The notes below the pieces were generated by a model. The model searched no databases. It saw nothing but the letters and a program-made list of their open reading frames with translations, and had not been told where the DNA came from. A stretch of DNA of 64,000 nucleotides from Aromatoleum tolulyticum (GTDB lineage: Bacteria; Pseudomonadota; Gammaproteobacteria; Burkholderiales; Rhodocyclaceae). The DNA lies in contig NZ_FTMD01000001.1 of the NCBI RefSeq assembly GCF_900156155.1, positions 372,001 through 436,000 of the forward strand. Direction: 5' to 3'. Position numbers and translations under genes: made by a program. Positions within the stretch are counted from its first letter, which is position 1; every line of letters starts with the position of its first letter. Shown piece after piece: positions 10,635 through 20,576 of the stretch.

Positions 10635-11783
10635 CTAGCCAAACTGCCGCCTGAACCTGCGCACGCCAAAACCGAAGATCCCCACCCCCAGCAGCGTCAA
10701 TCCCAGCAGCGAATCCCACAGCACGTCGAGCCCCGCGCCCTTGAGCAGGATGCCGTAGCCCATCTCGATGAAGTAGTAGAGCGGCGACAGATACATCGCC
10801 TCGCGTAAACCGGCGGGCATAGCCTCGGGCGGGGTCCAGGCGCCGGAGAGAAACACCATGGGCATAAGGATGAAAATGGCCAGCATCGCCGCCTGGGCCA
10901 AGTTGCGGCTCAGGGTGGCGATGTAGAGACCGAGCCCGGAGGTGGCGACGGTGTAGAGGGTGGTCACGGCGAAGAACAGCGGCAGGCTGCCCTTGATGGG
11001 CACGCCGAAGACCGGCACCAGGACCAGGAACAGGGAGATTGCAGTGCCCGCGAGGATCACCAGGGTCATGGAGATCACCTTCGGCAGCAGGATCAGCGCC
11101 GGGGTCAGCGGCGAAACCAGCAGTTGCTCGATGGTGCCGCGCTCCTTCTCGCGCACCGCGGCGGCGGCCGGCAGCATGATGGCCATGACGGTGATGACGG
11201 TCAGCAGCTCCGAGATGGGGATGAACCAGGCATCGTTCTGGTTCGGGTTGTACCAGACGCGGTGCTGGTCCTGGATCATGGGGACAGTGTCGAGGCTCGC
11301 CTCGCTCGCCCCCATGCGCGCCAGCGCCGCCTCGAAGCCGTAGCGACCGATGATCTGGCCACTGTAGCTGGCGGCCAGCGTCCCCAGCACGGTGTTGCTG
11401 GTGTCCACCAGAACCTGCACGTCCGTGGGCCGGCCGCTCTGCAGGTCACGCTGAAAGTAGGGAGGGATGTCCAGCACCGCCAGCGCCTGCCCCTGGTCCA
11501 GCAGCGCCTGCCCTTCGCGGCTGTCCTGGATCTCGCCGCCCAGCTGGAAATAAGGCGGACGGAAGCGGTAGATCAGCTCGCGGGAGGCGGCGCTGTGGTC
11601 GGCATCGTGCACCACCACCGTGGCATGGTTGAGCTCCAGGCGCACATTGCGGGTCATGTAGATGTCGGCGGTGAACAGGAAGACGATGGCGAACATCAGA
11701 AAGCCGTCGCGAAAGAGCTGCAGCAGCTCCTTGACTGTCATCGCTGCCAGCCGCGACCACCAGAGTGTCAACCTTGAGTTCAT
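10635..11783 (-). CDS. ABC-2 type exporter permease (YbhR-like)
   Basis: A 382-residue inner-membrane permease with one N-terminal helix, a large periplasmic domain (about residues 45-180) and five or six C-terminal helices. REKERGTIEQLLVSPL is the ABC-2 signature region. The start at 11783 overlaps the upstream permease stop as ATGA. It is the last gene of the exporter operon and should form a heterodimeric channel with the adjacent permease, powered by the double ATPase. E. coli YbhFSR exports drugs and dyes; the substrate here is unknown. Confidence 0.88.
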   Translation of the reverse strand: MNSRLTLWWSRLAAMTVKELLQLFRDGFLMFAIVFLFTADIYMTRNVRLELNHATVVVHDADHSAASRELIYRFRPPYFQLGGEIQDSREGQALLDQGQALAVLDIPPYFQRDLQSGRPTDVQVLVDTSNTVLGTLAASYSGQIIGRYGFEAALARMGASEASLDTVPMIQDQHRVWYNPNQNDAWFIPISELLTVITVMAIMLPAAAAVREKERGTIEQLLVSPLTPALILLPKVISMTLVILAGTAISLFLVLVPVFGVPIKGSLPLFFAVTTLYTVATSGLGLYIATLSRNLAQAAMLAIFILMPMVFLSGAWTPPEAMPAGLREAMYLSPLYYFIEMGYGILLKGAGLDVLWDSLLGLTLLGVGIFGFGVRRFRRQFG

Positions 11784-12934
11784 GTGCGCGGTCTTTTGTG
11801 AAAGAGCGCGAAGCTGATCAGCCACAGCACGGCCGCGTAAATGGCCAGCGCCAATGCCTTGCCCCAGAGCTGTTCCAGGCCCACCCCCTTGAGGAAGCTG
11901 CCCAAGGCGATGTCGGTGAAATACATGGCGGGAAACAGGTGCGCCTCGAATTGCCCCTGCGGGTCCATGGAGGCGATGGGCACCAGCAGGCCCGAGTACA
12001 GCACGGAGGGGATGATGGTCATGACTACGGTCAGCATCATCGCCGCCACCTGGGTGCGCACGATGAGCGAGGCGAGCAGGCCGATGCCCGTGGTGCAGGT
12101 GACATAGATCACCGAGGAGAGGAAGAAGAACAGCGGATCGCCCTTGAACGGCACGCCGAACAGACCGGTGGCGAGCGCCCACAGAATGAGGCTGTTGACG
12201 ATGGAGATACCCACGTAGGGCAGGAGCTTGCCGGCCAGGAATTCGCCGCGGGTGACGGTGGAGGCATAGATGTTGTAGATGGAGCCGCTCTCCTTCTCGC
12301 GCACCACCCCCAGCGCGGTGAGGAATGGAGGCGCCACCATCAGCACCAGCATGACCAGCGCCGTGGCGATCGACCAGGTGCTCTTGAGCTCCTGGTTGTA
12401 GAGATAGCGCAGCTGCACCCGCACCGGCTGGGCGAGCGCCGCCGCCCGTTCCGGCGCGACGCCGAAGCGGCGGCTGATATAGGCGGCCAGCAGTTCGCCG
12501 TTGAAGGCCGCGTTGATGGCGATGACGTAGCCCTTGCTGGTCGAGGCGCGAAACGGGAAGGTGCCGTCGATCAGGCTCTGCACCGCCGCGGGCCGCCCCG
12601 CCATGAGGTTCTCCTCGAATTTTGGCGGAACCACGATGGCGAAGCGGATGCGGCTGTCGGCGAGCAGGGGGTCGAGCTCGCGTTCGCTCTTCACATGGCC
12701 CCGGTAGTCGAAGTAGCGCGAGTCGATGAAGCGGTGGGTGTAGTCGCGCGAGAGGGCGCTGCGGTCATGGTCCACCACCGCGAACGGGATATGCTCCACG
12801 TCGAGCGACAGGCCGTAGCCGAAGACCAGCATCAGCGCAGCGGGCACCACGAAGGCCAGCGCGAGAAACAGGCGGTCGCGCACGATCTCGCGCCACTCCT
12901 TGTGGGCCAGCGCCGCGATGCGTGCGAGGTTCAT
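11780..12934 (-). CDS. ABC-2 type exporter permease (YbhS-like)
   Basis: A 384-residue permease starting MNLARIAALAHKEWREIVRD. It has the same architecture as its partner: one helix, then a periplasmic domain with a VVDHDRSALSRDY strand, then helices around REKESGSIYNIYASTVTRGEF. It overlaps both neighbours by four bases, so the subunits are probably made in fixed ratio. Longer in-frame extensions upstream lie inside the ATPase gene and were rejected. Confidence 0.88.
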   Translation of the reverse strand: MNLARIAALAHKEWREIVRDRLFLALAFVVPAALMLVFGYGLSLDVEHIPFAVVDHDRSALSRDYTHRFIDSRYFDYRGHVKSERELDPLLADSRIRFAIVVPPKFEENLMAGRPAAVQSLIDGTFPFRASTSKGYVIAINAAFNGELLAAYISRRFGVAPERAAALAQPVRVQLRYLYNQELKSTWSIATALVMLVLMVAPPFLTALGVVREKESGSIYNIYASTVTRGEFLAGKLLPYVGISIVNSLILWALATGLFGVPFKGDPLFFFLSSVIYVTCTTGIGLLASLIVRTQVAAMMLTVVMTIIPSVLYSGLLVPIASMDPQGQFEAHLFPAMYFTDIALGSFLKGVGLEQLWGKALALAIYAAVLWLISFALFHKRPRT

Positions 12935-14892
12935 AGCCGCTGCTCCCCCTGTTCCAAGGCCGTGATCCGGTAGACGAACACATCCTCCAGCGAGGGCGGG
13001 CGCGGTGTCACGCTGGCGAGCCCGATGCCGCGGCCGGCGAGGATGGTCTGAATCTCGCGCGTCGCGGTGTGCGCATCGCGGGCAAACAGATGGATGTGCC
13101 GGCCGAACAGCGCCACCCCCGCGAAGCCCGCCTGCTCCAGCAGCGCCATGGCGGCCAGCGGCCGGTCGGTGGCGACCTCCAGCAGCTCGCCGGCCTCCTC
13201 GCGCAGGGCCTGCTTCAATGCCGCGGGCGGGTCGTCGGCGACGATCCGTCCGGCGTGCATCAGGGCCAGGCGGTCGCAATGCTCGGCCTCGCTCATGTAG
13301 TGGGTGGTGATGAGGATGGCGACCTGCTCCACGCGGGCGAGATGGACGAGGATGTCCCAGAAGCGGCGCCGGCCGATCGGGTCCACGCCGGAGGTGGGTT
13401 CGTCCAGGAACAGGATGCGCGGCCGATGCACCATGGCGCAGGCGAGCGCCAGGCGCTGGCGGATGCCCAGCGGCAGGCGGCCCGCCAGCTGCCGCTCGCG
13501 GCCCGTAAGCCCGGTCAGCTCCGCCACCTGTTCGATGCGCTCGCCAGCCGCGTGCCGCGCTACGCCGTAGATGCGGGCATAGAGGCGCAGGTTCTCCAGC
13601 ACGCTCAGGTCTTGATACAGGGAAAACGCCTGGGAGGTGTAGCCGATGCGCGCCTTGATCGCCTGCGCGGCAAAGTGCATGTCGGCCCCGGCCACCCGCC
13701 CCTCGCCATCGCTGGGCGGCAGAATGCCGGTGAGCATCTTGATCAGCGTGGTCTTGCCGGCACCGTTGGCGCCCACCAGACCGAAGATATCGCCCTGATG
13801 GACGGTGAAGCTCGCGCGATCCACGGCACGGAAGCCGTCGAAATCCCGCGTCAGATCCTTGGCGAGGATGGCGACATCGTCGCCAGGCGGATCGCCGTCG
13901 CCGGCCCGGGGTTTGGCAACGGCCCTCTCCTCGACCAGCCGCTGCCGGCGCAGGAGGGCGACGAAGGCGTCCTCGAGATCGGGCGTGGTGGCGTGCAGGT
14001 CCCGCAGAGACAGTCCCTTGAGGAGCCCGGCTACCGTGCCGACGGCGGCTTCGGGCGCCGCGTCGTCCACGAACACCCGCAGCCGCGGCCCCACCGACTC
14101 CGCCTGCGCAAGGCTGGCCTGGATGCGGTCCAGCGCCTCCACCTGCGGCTCGGCCTCGAGTTCCAACACGCTGCCCGGCGTCCGGGCCCGGATCGCATCG
14201 GGTTCGCCGCTCGCAAGCACGCGCCCGCCGTGCATCAGGGACAGGCGGTGGAAGCGCTCGGCCTCGTCCATGTAGGCGGTGGAGATCAGGGCGGTGATGC
14301 CTTTCTCGCGCAACAGCTCGGCGAGGATGGCCCAGAAATCCCGGCGCGAGACCGGATCGACACCGGTGGTGGGCTCGTCCAGGACGATGAGCTCCGGCTC
14401 GTGGATCAGGGTGCAGACGAGGCCGAGCTTCTGCTTCATGCCGCCGGAGAGGTGTTTCATCGGCCGGCCGGTGAAGCGGTCGAGCCGCGTCATGGCCAGG
14501 AGCTTCGCCTTGCGCGCGGCAATCTCTGCGGCCGGCACGCCGCGCAGGCGGGCGAAAAAGTCGATGTTTTCTTCCACCGACAGCTCGGGATAGAGGTTGA
14601 GGCCCAGGCCTTGGGGCATGAAGCCGAGCCGGCCCTTCACCCGCTCGGCCGCCGCCTCCGAATCGATGCGGATGCCGAACATTTCGATCGAGCCCTCCTC
14701 GAAGGCGAGCACCCCGGCGACGGCCTTCATGAGGCTGGACTTGCCGGCGCCGTCCGGCCCGATGAGGCCGTAGATTTCACCGCGCCGCACCTCGAGATCG
14801 ACCCCGGCGACCGCCGCCTGCCGGCGATAGCGCTTGCCGAAACCCTGCACCCGGACGGCCGGCGCGGGCGTTAGCGGCGCGGCTTCGCCCAT
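12931..14892 (-). CDS. Double ATP-binding ABC protein (YbhF-like)
   Basis: A 653-residue cytoplasmic protein with two fused nucleotide-binding domains. The first has Walker A GPDGAGKSS (about residues 45-53), signature LSGGMKQKL and Walker B LIVLDEPTTGVD. The second has Walker A GANGAGKTT near residue 375 and Walker B ILFLDEPTSGVD. Its signature is degenerate, LPLGIRQRL in place of LSGGQ-type, so the two sites are probably not equivalent. The ATG at 14892 is preferred to a TTG at 14910. It overlaps the adaptor gene by 22 bases. It energises the two ABC-2 permeases that follow. Confidence 0.92.
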   Translation of the reverse strand: MGEAAPLTPAPAVRVQGFGKRYRRQAAVAGVDLEVRRGEIYGLIGPDGAGKSSLMKAVAGVLAFEEGSIEMFGIRIDSEAAAERVKGRLGFMPQGLGLNLYPELSVEENIDFFARLRGVPAAEIAARKAKLLAMTRLDRFTGRPMKHLSGGMKQKLGLVCTLIHEPELIVLDEPTTGVDPVSRRDFWAILAELLREKGITALISTAYMDEAERFHRLSLMHGGRVLASGEPDAIRARTPGSVLELEAEPQVEALDRIQASLAQAESVGPRLRVFVDDAAPEAAVGTVAGLLKGLSLRDLHATTPDLEDAFVALLRRQRLVEERAVAKPRAGDGDPPGDDVAILAKDLTRDFDGFRAVDRASFTVHQGDIFGLVGANGAGKTTLIKMLTGILPPSDGEGRVAGADMHFAAQAIKARIGYTSQAFSLYQDLSVLENLRLYARIYGVARHAAGERIEQVAELTGLTGRERQLAGRLPLGIRQRLALACAMVHRPRILFLDEPTSGVDPIGRRRFWDILVHLARVEQVAILITTHYMSEAEHCDRLALMHAGRIVADDPPAALKQALREEAGELLEVATDRPLAAMALLEQAGFAGVALFGRHIHLFARDAHTATREIQTILAGRGIGLASVTPRPPSLEDVFVYRITALEQGEQRL

Positions 14893-15980
14893 GGGGTGTC
14901 CTCGCGCCAACGGATGATGGCATCGGCCGGCAGCCCCGGCGTGAGGCGGTGCTCCGGGTTTACATCCAGATACAGCTTGACCGCATAGACCAGCTTGACC
15001 CGCTCGTCCGGTGTTTGCACCTCCTTCGGCGTGAACTCCGCCCGCGCGGCGATGTAGCGCACCGTGGCGGGGAACGGCCGGTCGGGGAAGGCGTCGGTGT
15101 ACACCCGCGCCGGCAGCCCCAGGCGCACCTTGCCGATGTCCTTCTCCGGCACATAGGCCTTGAGATAGAGGCGGTCGAGATCGACGACGTCGAAAAGCGG
15201 CGCACCCGCGCCGACCACCTCGCCCGCATTCACCAGACGCTGGGTGATGATGCCGTCGGCAGGCGCGACAATGGCGAGATCGGCGAGCACGCTCTCGGCC
15301 TCTTTCAGCGCGGCCCGCGCCTGATCGAGCTGGGCGGCCAGGGCCTTCACTTCATCCTTTCTGGCGCCCAGCCGTTCATCGCCCAGACGCGCCTGGGCGA
15401 GCTGCCTTTCCGCCACGCGCACGGCCTCTTCGGCCGAGCGCGCCTGGTTGGCCGCGACCTCGGCGGCGAGCGCCATCTGCTCGTAACGGTGCCGATCCAC
15501 CGTTCCCGCCTCGGCCAGCCGGCGGAAGCGTTCGGCATCCCGCGCCGCCTGCTCCGCGCTGGAGTGGGCCGAGGCGAGCTGCGCGCGGGCATGGGCGAGG
15601 TTGGCCTCGGCGGTCTGGATCGCCAGGGGCAGGTCCTTGCGCGCGACTGCGAGCGCCGTCTGCGCCGCCCGCCATTGCGCCTCCATGGCGCTTGCCGCCT
15701 GGCGGGCCTGATCGAGCCTGGCGCGGACCTGGGCATCGTCCAGGCGGGCGAGCACCTTGCCCTTCTGCGTGCTATCCCCTTCGCGGGCAGGGAGATCAGC
15801 CACCTTACCCGGCATCTTTCCGGCGACGGCATAGTGATCGCCCTCGATACGGCCGTTGGCTTGGATCAGTCCATCAGGCAGCGGCGGCGTGCGCAGCCAG
15901 AACCACCAACCCGCGACGGCGAGCAGGGCCAGCACGGTCAATCCGGAAACGAGCCCAACGAACGGGATGTTCTTCTTCAC
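14871..15980 (-). CDS. HlyD-family membrane fusion adaptor (YbhG-like)
   Basis: A 369-residue periplasmic adaptor anchored by an N-terminal helix (residues about 8-26). It contains a biotinyl-lipoyl-like half (GDHYAVAGKMPGKVADLP), a long alanine- and arginine-rich coiled-coil hairpin (about 80-210), then the second lipoyl half (IVAPADGIITQRLVNAGEVV) and a beta-barrel. It would bridge the ABC permeases to the outer-membrane factor. The GTG at 15980 was chosen because an AGAGAGGGAG sequence precedes it. It follows the TolC-like gene by 13 bases. Confidence 0.9.
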   Translation of the reverse strand: MKKNIPFVGLVSGLTVLALLAVAGWWFWLRTPPLPDGLIQANGRIEGDHYAVAGKMPGKVADLPAREGDSTQKGKVLARLDDAQVRARLDQARQAASAMEAQWRAAQTALAVARKDLPLAIQTAEANLAHARAQLASAHSSAEQAARDAERFRRLAEAGTVDRHRYEQMALAAEVAANQARSAEEAVRVAERQLAQARLGDERLGARKDEVKALAAQLDQARAALKEAESVLADLAIVAPADGIITQRLVNAGEVVGAGAPLFDVVDLDRLYLKAYVPEKDIGKVRLGLPARVYTDAFPDRPFPATVRYIAARAEFTPKEVQTPDERVKLVYAVKLYLDVNPEHRLTPGLPADAIIRWREDTPWAKPRR

Positions 15981-15993
15981 GCTGGCTCCCTCT

Positions 15994-17298
15994 CTAAAGA
16001 TCGCCCACGGCACGCTTCAGTCGCAGTCCAGCCAGCGCGGCGTCATAGTGCGCGGCGGCGTGATTGGCCTCGCTGTTGACGCGCAGGGTTTCGGCGTCCA
16101 GCACCTCGGTATGGGTGGACAGGCCGTTGGCATAGCGGTCGCGCACCACGCGCAGGTTTTCCTCGGCCTGGTCGATGGCCGAGCGGGTGACCTCGATGCG
16201 CTTTCCCGTTTCCTCCACGTCGAGCCAAGTCTGGCGCACCTGCAGGGCGACCACCGAGGCGAGCTCCTCGCGCTGCTCCGTCAACGCTGCCGCCTGGCGC
16301 TCGACCGCGCCGGCGCGGTGACCGGCCACACCGCCATCGAACACGTTCCATCGGGCTCCCAGGGTGACCATCCACTGCCCTTCATGCACCTGATAGCGGT
16401 TTTGCTGGTAGCCATAGCCGCCGGACAGCGCAATCTGCGGACGATTTTCTCCGCGCACGGCTGCCGCCTGATGGCGTAAGGCCTCGATCTGTCCGGCCAG
16501 CGCGGCCAATTCGCTGCGCTGGACGAGCGCCCGCTCGGTCAAGCGCGCCAAGGGTACCCGACCCGCATCGGGGGCCAGTTCATCCAAGCTGACGGCCTGG
16601 TCAAGCGGGCGCCCCAGCAGCCGGTTGTAGGCCGCGCGGGCCAGATCCAGGGCATTGGCCGCCTGCAGGGCCTTTTGCCGTGCATCGGCCAGGGCGACCC
16701 GCACGGAGAGCAGGTCGCTCCTGGCCACCATGCCCTGCTCGTGCAGGTTTCCCACATCGCGAGCATGGGCCGACAGACTCTCGACATGGCTTTCGGCGAC
16801 CTTCAGCATCCGGCCGGCGCGCAGCCCGTTGACGTAGGCATCGGCCACGCGCAGCTTGAGGTTCTGCACGTCGGCCGTCTCGCCCAGCCTCGCCGCCTCC
16901 AGGCCCGCCGCCGCCGCATCGATGCCGCGCTCGATGCGGCCCCCGGTGTAGAGCGGCAGGGTCGCCATGGCCTTGTAGGCGGCGCTGTCTTGCTGGGCCA
17001 TCGGCATCTGCAGCGACTGGCCGAGCAGGTCGGCCCTGAACGCCGGCGTGTTGTCGAGGGCGGTATAGCCTGCCTCCAGACTCACGCTGGGCAGGCTGCT
17101 GGATCGGGCAGCCTCCAGCAGGCTCTCGGCGGCGGCGGTGTTTTCGCGCGCCGCCTTCAGGCCGCGGTCCACGGCCAGGGCGGTGTCCCATGCCTGCGGC
17201 AGGGATTCGGCAGCGGAGTTGCCCGCGAGCAGCGCGGCGGCCAGGCCTGCCAGCGGCAGCAGGCCGCGGAGTCTTTTTGGGTGATGAGCGGAATTCAT
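15994..17298 (-). CDS. TolC-family outer-membrane efflux protein
   Basis: A 434-residue outer-membrane factor with a signal peptide (LLPLAGLAAALLAGNSAAES) and the two internally similar helical repeats of the family. LMVTLGARWNVFDGG stands in the second repeat and LPLYTGGRIERGID in the first. It forms the trimeric exit duct for tripartite pumps. Here it lies between an RND adaptor-pump pair and an ABC adaptor-pump set, with no second duct gene, so both systems may share it. Its start overlaps the RND stop as ATGA. Confidence 0.92.
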   Translation of the reverse strand: MNSAHHPKRLRGLLPLAGLAAALLAGNSAAESLPQAWDTALAVDRGLKAARENTAAAESLLEAARSSSLPSVSLEAGYTALDNTPAFRADLLGQSLQMPMAQQDSAAYKAMATLPLYTGGRIERGIDAAAAGLEAARLGETADVQNLKLRVADAYVNGLRAGRMLKVAESHVESLSAHARDVGNLHEQGMVARSDLLSVRVALADARQKALQAANALDLARAAYNRLLGRPLDQAVSLDELAPDAGRVPLARLTERALVQRSELAALAGQIEALRHQAAAVRGENRPQIALSGGYGYQQNRYQVHEGQWMVTLGARWNVFDGGVAGHRAGAVERQAAALTEQREELASVVALQVRQTWLDVEETGKRIEVTRSAIDQAEENLRVVRDRYANGLSTHTEVLDAETLRVNSEANHAAAHYDAALAGLRLKRAVGDL

Positions 17299-20200
17299 GT
17301 TGTTCCTTCTTTTGTGGCCGCTTCTTTGCGCTGTTTGTGGCGCAGCAGCAGATAGAGCAGCAGGGGCACGACGATCAGTGTGAGCACGGTGGAGACCAGC
17401 GTGCCGAAGATCAGCGAGATGGCCAGGCCGCCGAACACCGGGTCGGCGAGCATCACGGCGCTGCCCAGGACGATGGCCAGCGCCGTCAGCAGGATGGGAC
17501 GCAGGCGCACCGCACCGGCTTCGAGGATGGCTTCGCGCAGGTCCATGCCCTGGCGCCGGTAGTCGAGCACGAAGTCGATGATGAGCAGCGAGTTGCGCAC
17601 CACCACGCCGGCCAGAGCGATGATGCCGATCATGGAGGTGGCGTTGAACGGCTGCCCCATGAGCCAGTGTCCCGGAAAGACACCGGCCAGCCCCAGGGGG
17701 ATCGCCGCCATGGCGACCAGCGGCAGGCTGAAGGACTGGTAATAGGCCACCAGCACCAGGAAGATGAAGGTGATCGCCAGCCCCAGGGCACCCAGCATGT
17801 CGCGGTAGGTATCGAGCGTCATGCGCAGTTCGCCATCCCAGAGCAGGCGGGGGCCGTCCAGGGTGTCGGGCGCCACCGGCTTGAAGCGCAGGTTGCCGGT
17901 CACAAGGCGGCTGCCGTCGGCCAGCGCCAGGCCGTCCAGGCGCCGGTCGAGATCGAGCACCGCGTAGACGGGGGCGGTGGATTCGAGCTCGCCGCCCACG
18001 AAGGTGACGCGCTCGCCATCCTTGTGCAGGATGGGCCGGTCGGCCCGGGCGGGCGCCACCTGCACCAGTTCCGACAACGGCACCCGCTGGCCCTGCCGAT
18101 TGGTCAGCGACACCCGTGTCAGCAGTTCGGGGTCGATTTGGTGGCTGCGCGGGATTTGCAAGCGGATGGGCACGGGGTTCTTTTCGCCTTGAACATGGGC
18201 GCGCCCCAATGCCTCGCCGTCGATCAAGCGGCGCAGCGCGACGGCCACCTCGGCGACGGTCAGCCCGGAGAGCGCGGCCTTTTCCCGGTCGACGGTCAGG
18301 CGGTGTTGGTACACATCCTCGACCTCGGTGTCGGTGACTTCGACCATGTCGTAGGTTTGCCCGAAGGCCGCTTTGACCTGCCCGGAGAGCGCGCGCAGTT
18401 GCTGCGGGTCGGTGCCGTAGATTTCGGCCAGCACCGTGGCGCGCACCGGCGGCCCCGGCGGGTCTTCCACCAGCTGCACGGTACTGCCGGGGAAGCGCGC
18501 GGCGATGGCCTGCACCGCGGGACGCAGCTCGCGAACGATATCGATTGAGGTCTTGTCGCGCGCCGTTTTGTCCCGGAGGTTGACGCGGACTTCCCCCACA
18601 TGCGGTCCCTGCTTGCTGCCGGCGCCGCGCAGCAGGCCATTGAAGTCGATCACACCGGCCTGGCCGATCCAGCTCTGGTAATCGCTCACGTCGGGGTTCT
18701 GGCGCAACAGGGCACCGATCTCACGGGCGAGGCGATCGGTGGTTTCTACCGGGGTGGTCTCCGGCAGGTCGAAGGTGATGTTGAAGGTATTCTTGTCGTC
18801 CTTGGGCATCATCGCCATCTCGACGCCGAACCAGGCCTGCGGCCCGCTCAGACCCGCCGGGCGCACGAACTGCCAGGCGGCCTGGAACAGGGAGAGCACG
18901 ATCGCCAGGGCGGCCAGCAGAAAGACGCCCCGCCGTCTGGGCGGGCGGTCCACCAAGGGCGCCATGAGCGCGTGGTAGAAGCGGTGCAGGCGGTCCCCGG
19001 TGTCGTGGTCTTCCAGGTCGTGCCCCTCGCCCGGTTTGAGCCAGCGGTTGGCCGCCCAGGGCACGACGGCATAGGCCACCAGCAGGGAGGCGGCCATGGC
19101 GACGGGGACGTTGAAGGCGACCGGATAGAAATACTGCCCCGTCATGCCGGAGACGATCAGCAGCGAGCCGAACACCAGCATCACCGCCAGCGTCGCAAGG
19201 TTGGTGGGGGAGCCGATCTCGTTGACCGCCTGCACCGTGGCCCGCGCCTTGTCCTCCTGGCCGAGGCGGGCGTAGCGGCGGTGGATGTTCTCGATGACGA
19301 CGATCGCGGCATCGACCAGCAGCCCGAGCGATAGGATCAGCGCGAACAGGGAGACGCGGTTGATGGTCAGGCTCCCGAAATAGGCCGCGCCCAGGGTGAG
19401 CGCCAGAATCAGCGGCACCGTCACGCCCACGATCAGCGCCTCCTTCAGCCCCAGGAAGACGGCGGTCACCAGGAACACGGCCAGCACGGCGATGCCCAGG
19501 TGCTCGATCAGGCCGTTGACGGCGGCGTCCGCCTTCTGGCCGTCGTTGCGGGTCACCACGAGCTCGACGTCGGCCGGTACGAATTGCACCCGCATCCGCT
19601 CGATGCGGGCGAGCACCTCATCAGCAACGACCACGGCATTGGTGCCGGCCTTCTTGGCCACAGCCAGTGTCACCGCCGGCATCTCCGCCTGCTGCACCTT
19701 GCCGAAGCGCGCATCGGCCGGACCGAAGGCCATGCGGCTCAGTTTATCCCGCTCTTCGGGGGGGCCGTCGACGACGCGCGCCACCTCGCCCAGGTAGATG
19801 GGGCGGCCGGCGTGGTTGCCGACGATCAGGCGCCCGAGCTCCTCCGCCGAGGCGAGGAAGCCGTCCAGGTACACCTGGCGGTTCTCGCCCTGCTGCACCA
19901 CCGTGCCCAGGGGGGCGGCGACGTTGCCCGCGCTCAGGAAGGCGCGCACCTGGTCCAGCGTCACGCCAAAGGACTGCAGGCGCTGCGGGTCTAGTTCGAT
20001 GCGCATCTCCCGGTCGCGGCCACCCTGCACGAAAGTGGTGGATACCGCCTCCAGGCTGCGCAGCCCCTCCAGCATGCGGTCGGCCAGCCGCTTCAGCGCA
20101 TAGTCGTCATAGCGCTCCGAGGCCAGAGTGACCGTGACGATGGGCACGTCGTCTACGTCCACACTGCGGATGAGCGGCTCCATCGCCCCGAGGGGCAGGC

Positions 20201-20576
20201 GGTCGCGCTGGCCGAGCACGCGGTCGTAGAGCTTGACCAGGGATTTCTCCTTGTTCTCCCCTACCTTGAACTGCACCATCAGCACGCCCAGCGAGTTCAT
20301 TGCCGTGGCGTAGGTGTGGTCCACCCCCGGGATCTGCTTGACGATACCCTCCAGTGGCCGGATCACTAGTTCCTCCACCTCTTCGGGGGAGGCGCCGGGC
20401 AGGGCCACCCGCACCTCGGCGCCGGGGACCACGATCTGCGGGTTTTCCTCGCGCGGGGTGAGCGCCATTGCCAGCAGACCCAGCAGCGCGCAGGCCAGCA
20501 TGAATAGCACGGTCAGCCTGGAGTTGACGAAGAACTCGGCCAGGCGTCCGGCGCTGTTGAGCCTGCGGTCGATCAT
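17295..20576 (-). CDS. RND efflux permease with CusA-like VDAA proton-relay motif
   Basis: A 1093-residue proton-driven inner-membrane pump with 12 helices and two large periplasmic loops. The N-terminus (FVNSRLTVLFMLACALLGL) and the LPGASPEEVEELVIRPLE porter motif are standard. In TM4 the motif is GLLVDAAIVVIEN. Only the first of the two AcrB aspartates is present and the second is Ala, as in heavy-metal pumps such as CusA. In TM10 the AcrB lysine (AKNAIL) is replaced by Arg (VRNSLL). The protein is longer than AcrB (1049). It overlaps the adaptor upstream and the TolC gene downstream by four bases each. The substrate is unknown; hydrophobic compounds are plausible given the catabolic context. 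Confidence 0.92.
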   Translation of the reverse strand: MIDRRLNSAGRLAEFFVNSRLTVLFMLACALLGLLAMALTPREENPQIVVPGAEVRVALPGASPEEVEELVIRPLEGIVKQIPGVDHTYATAMNSLGVLMVQFKVGENKEKSLVKLYDRVLGQRDRLPLGAMEPLIRSVDVDDVPIVTVTLASERYDDYALKRLADRMLEGLRSLEAVSTTFVQGGRDREMRIELDPQRLQSFGVTLDQVRAFLSAGNVAAPLGTVVQQGENRQVYLDGFLASAEELGRLIVGNHAGRPIYLGEVARVVDGPPEERDKLSRMAFGPADARFGKVQQAEMPAVTLAVAKKAGTNAVVVADEVLARIERMRVQFVPADVELVVTRNDGQKADAAVNGLIEHLGIAVLAVFLVTAVFLGLKEALIVGVTVPLILALTLGAAYFGSLTINRVSLFALILSLGLLVDAAIVVIENIHRRYARLGQEDKARATVQAVNEIGSPTNLATLAVMLVFGSLLIVSGMTGQYFYPVAFNVPVAMAASLLVAYAVVPWAANRWLKPGEGHDLEDHDTGDRLHRFYHALMAPLVDRPPRRRGVFLLAALAIVLSLFQAAWQFVRPAGLSGPQAWFGVEMAMMPKDDKNTFNITFDLPETTPVETTDRLAREIGALLRQNPDVSDYQSWIGQAGVIDFNGLLRGAGSKQGPHVGEVRVNLRDKTARDKTSIDIVRELRPAVQAIAARFPGSTVQLVEDPPGPPVRATVLAEIYGTDPQQLRALSGQVKAAFGQTYDMVEVTDTEVEDVYQHRLTVDREKAALSGLTVAEVAVALRRLIDGEALGRAHVQGEKNPVPIRLQIPRSHQIDPELLTRVSLTNRQGQRVPLSELVQVAPARADRPILHKDGERVTFVGGELESTAPVYAVLDLDRRLDGLALADGSRLVTGNLRFKPVAPDTLDGPRLLWDGELRMTLDTYRDMLGALGLAITFIFLVLVAYYQSFSLPLVAMAAIPLGLAGVFPGHWLMGQPFNATSMIGIIALAGVVVRNSLLIIDFVLDYRRQGMDLREAILEAGAVRLRPILLTALAIVLGSAVMLADPVFGGLAISLIFGTLVSTVLTLIVVPLLLYLLLRHKQRKEAATKEGTT

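Noticed and set aside
12931-13279. N-terminal extension of the YbhS-like permease frame into the ATPase gene
   Set aside because: It is an out-of-frame reading of the ATPase C-terminus. The four-base ATGA overlap at 12931-12934 defines the real start.
11124-19994. Long plus-strand open frames (for example 13069-14874, 14949-16079, 17190-18548)
   Set aside because: They are antisense to well-supported ABC, HlyD, TolC and RND genes, are rich in His, Arg, Gly and Gln, and lack any family motif. Such frames arise in GC-rich coding DNA.
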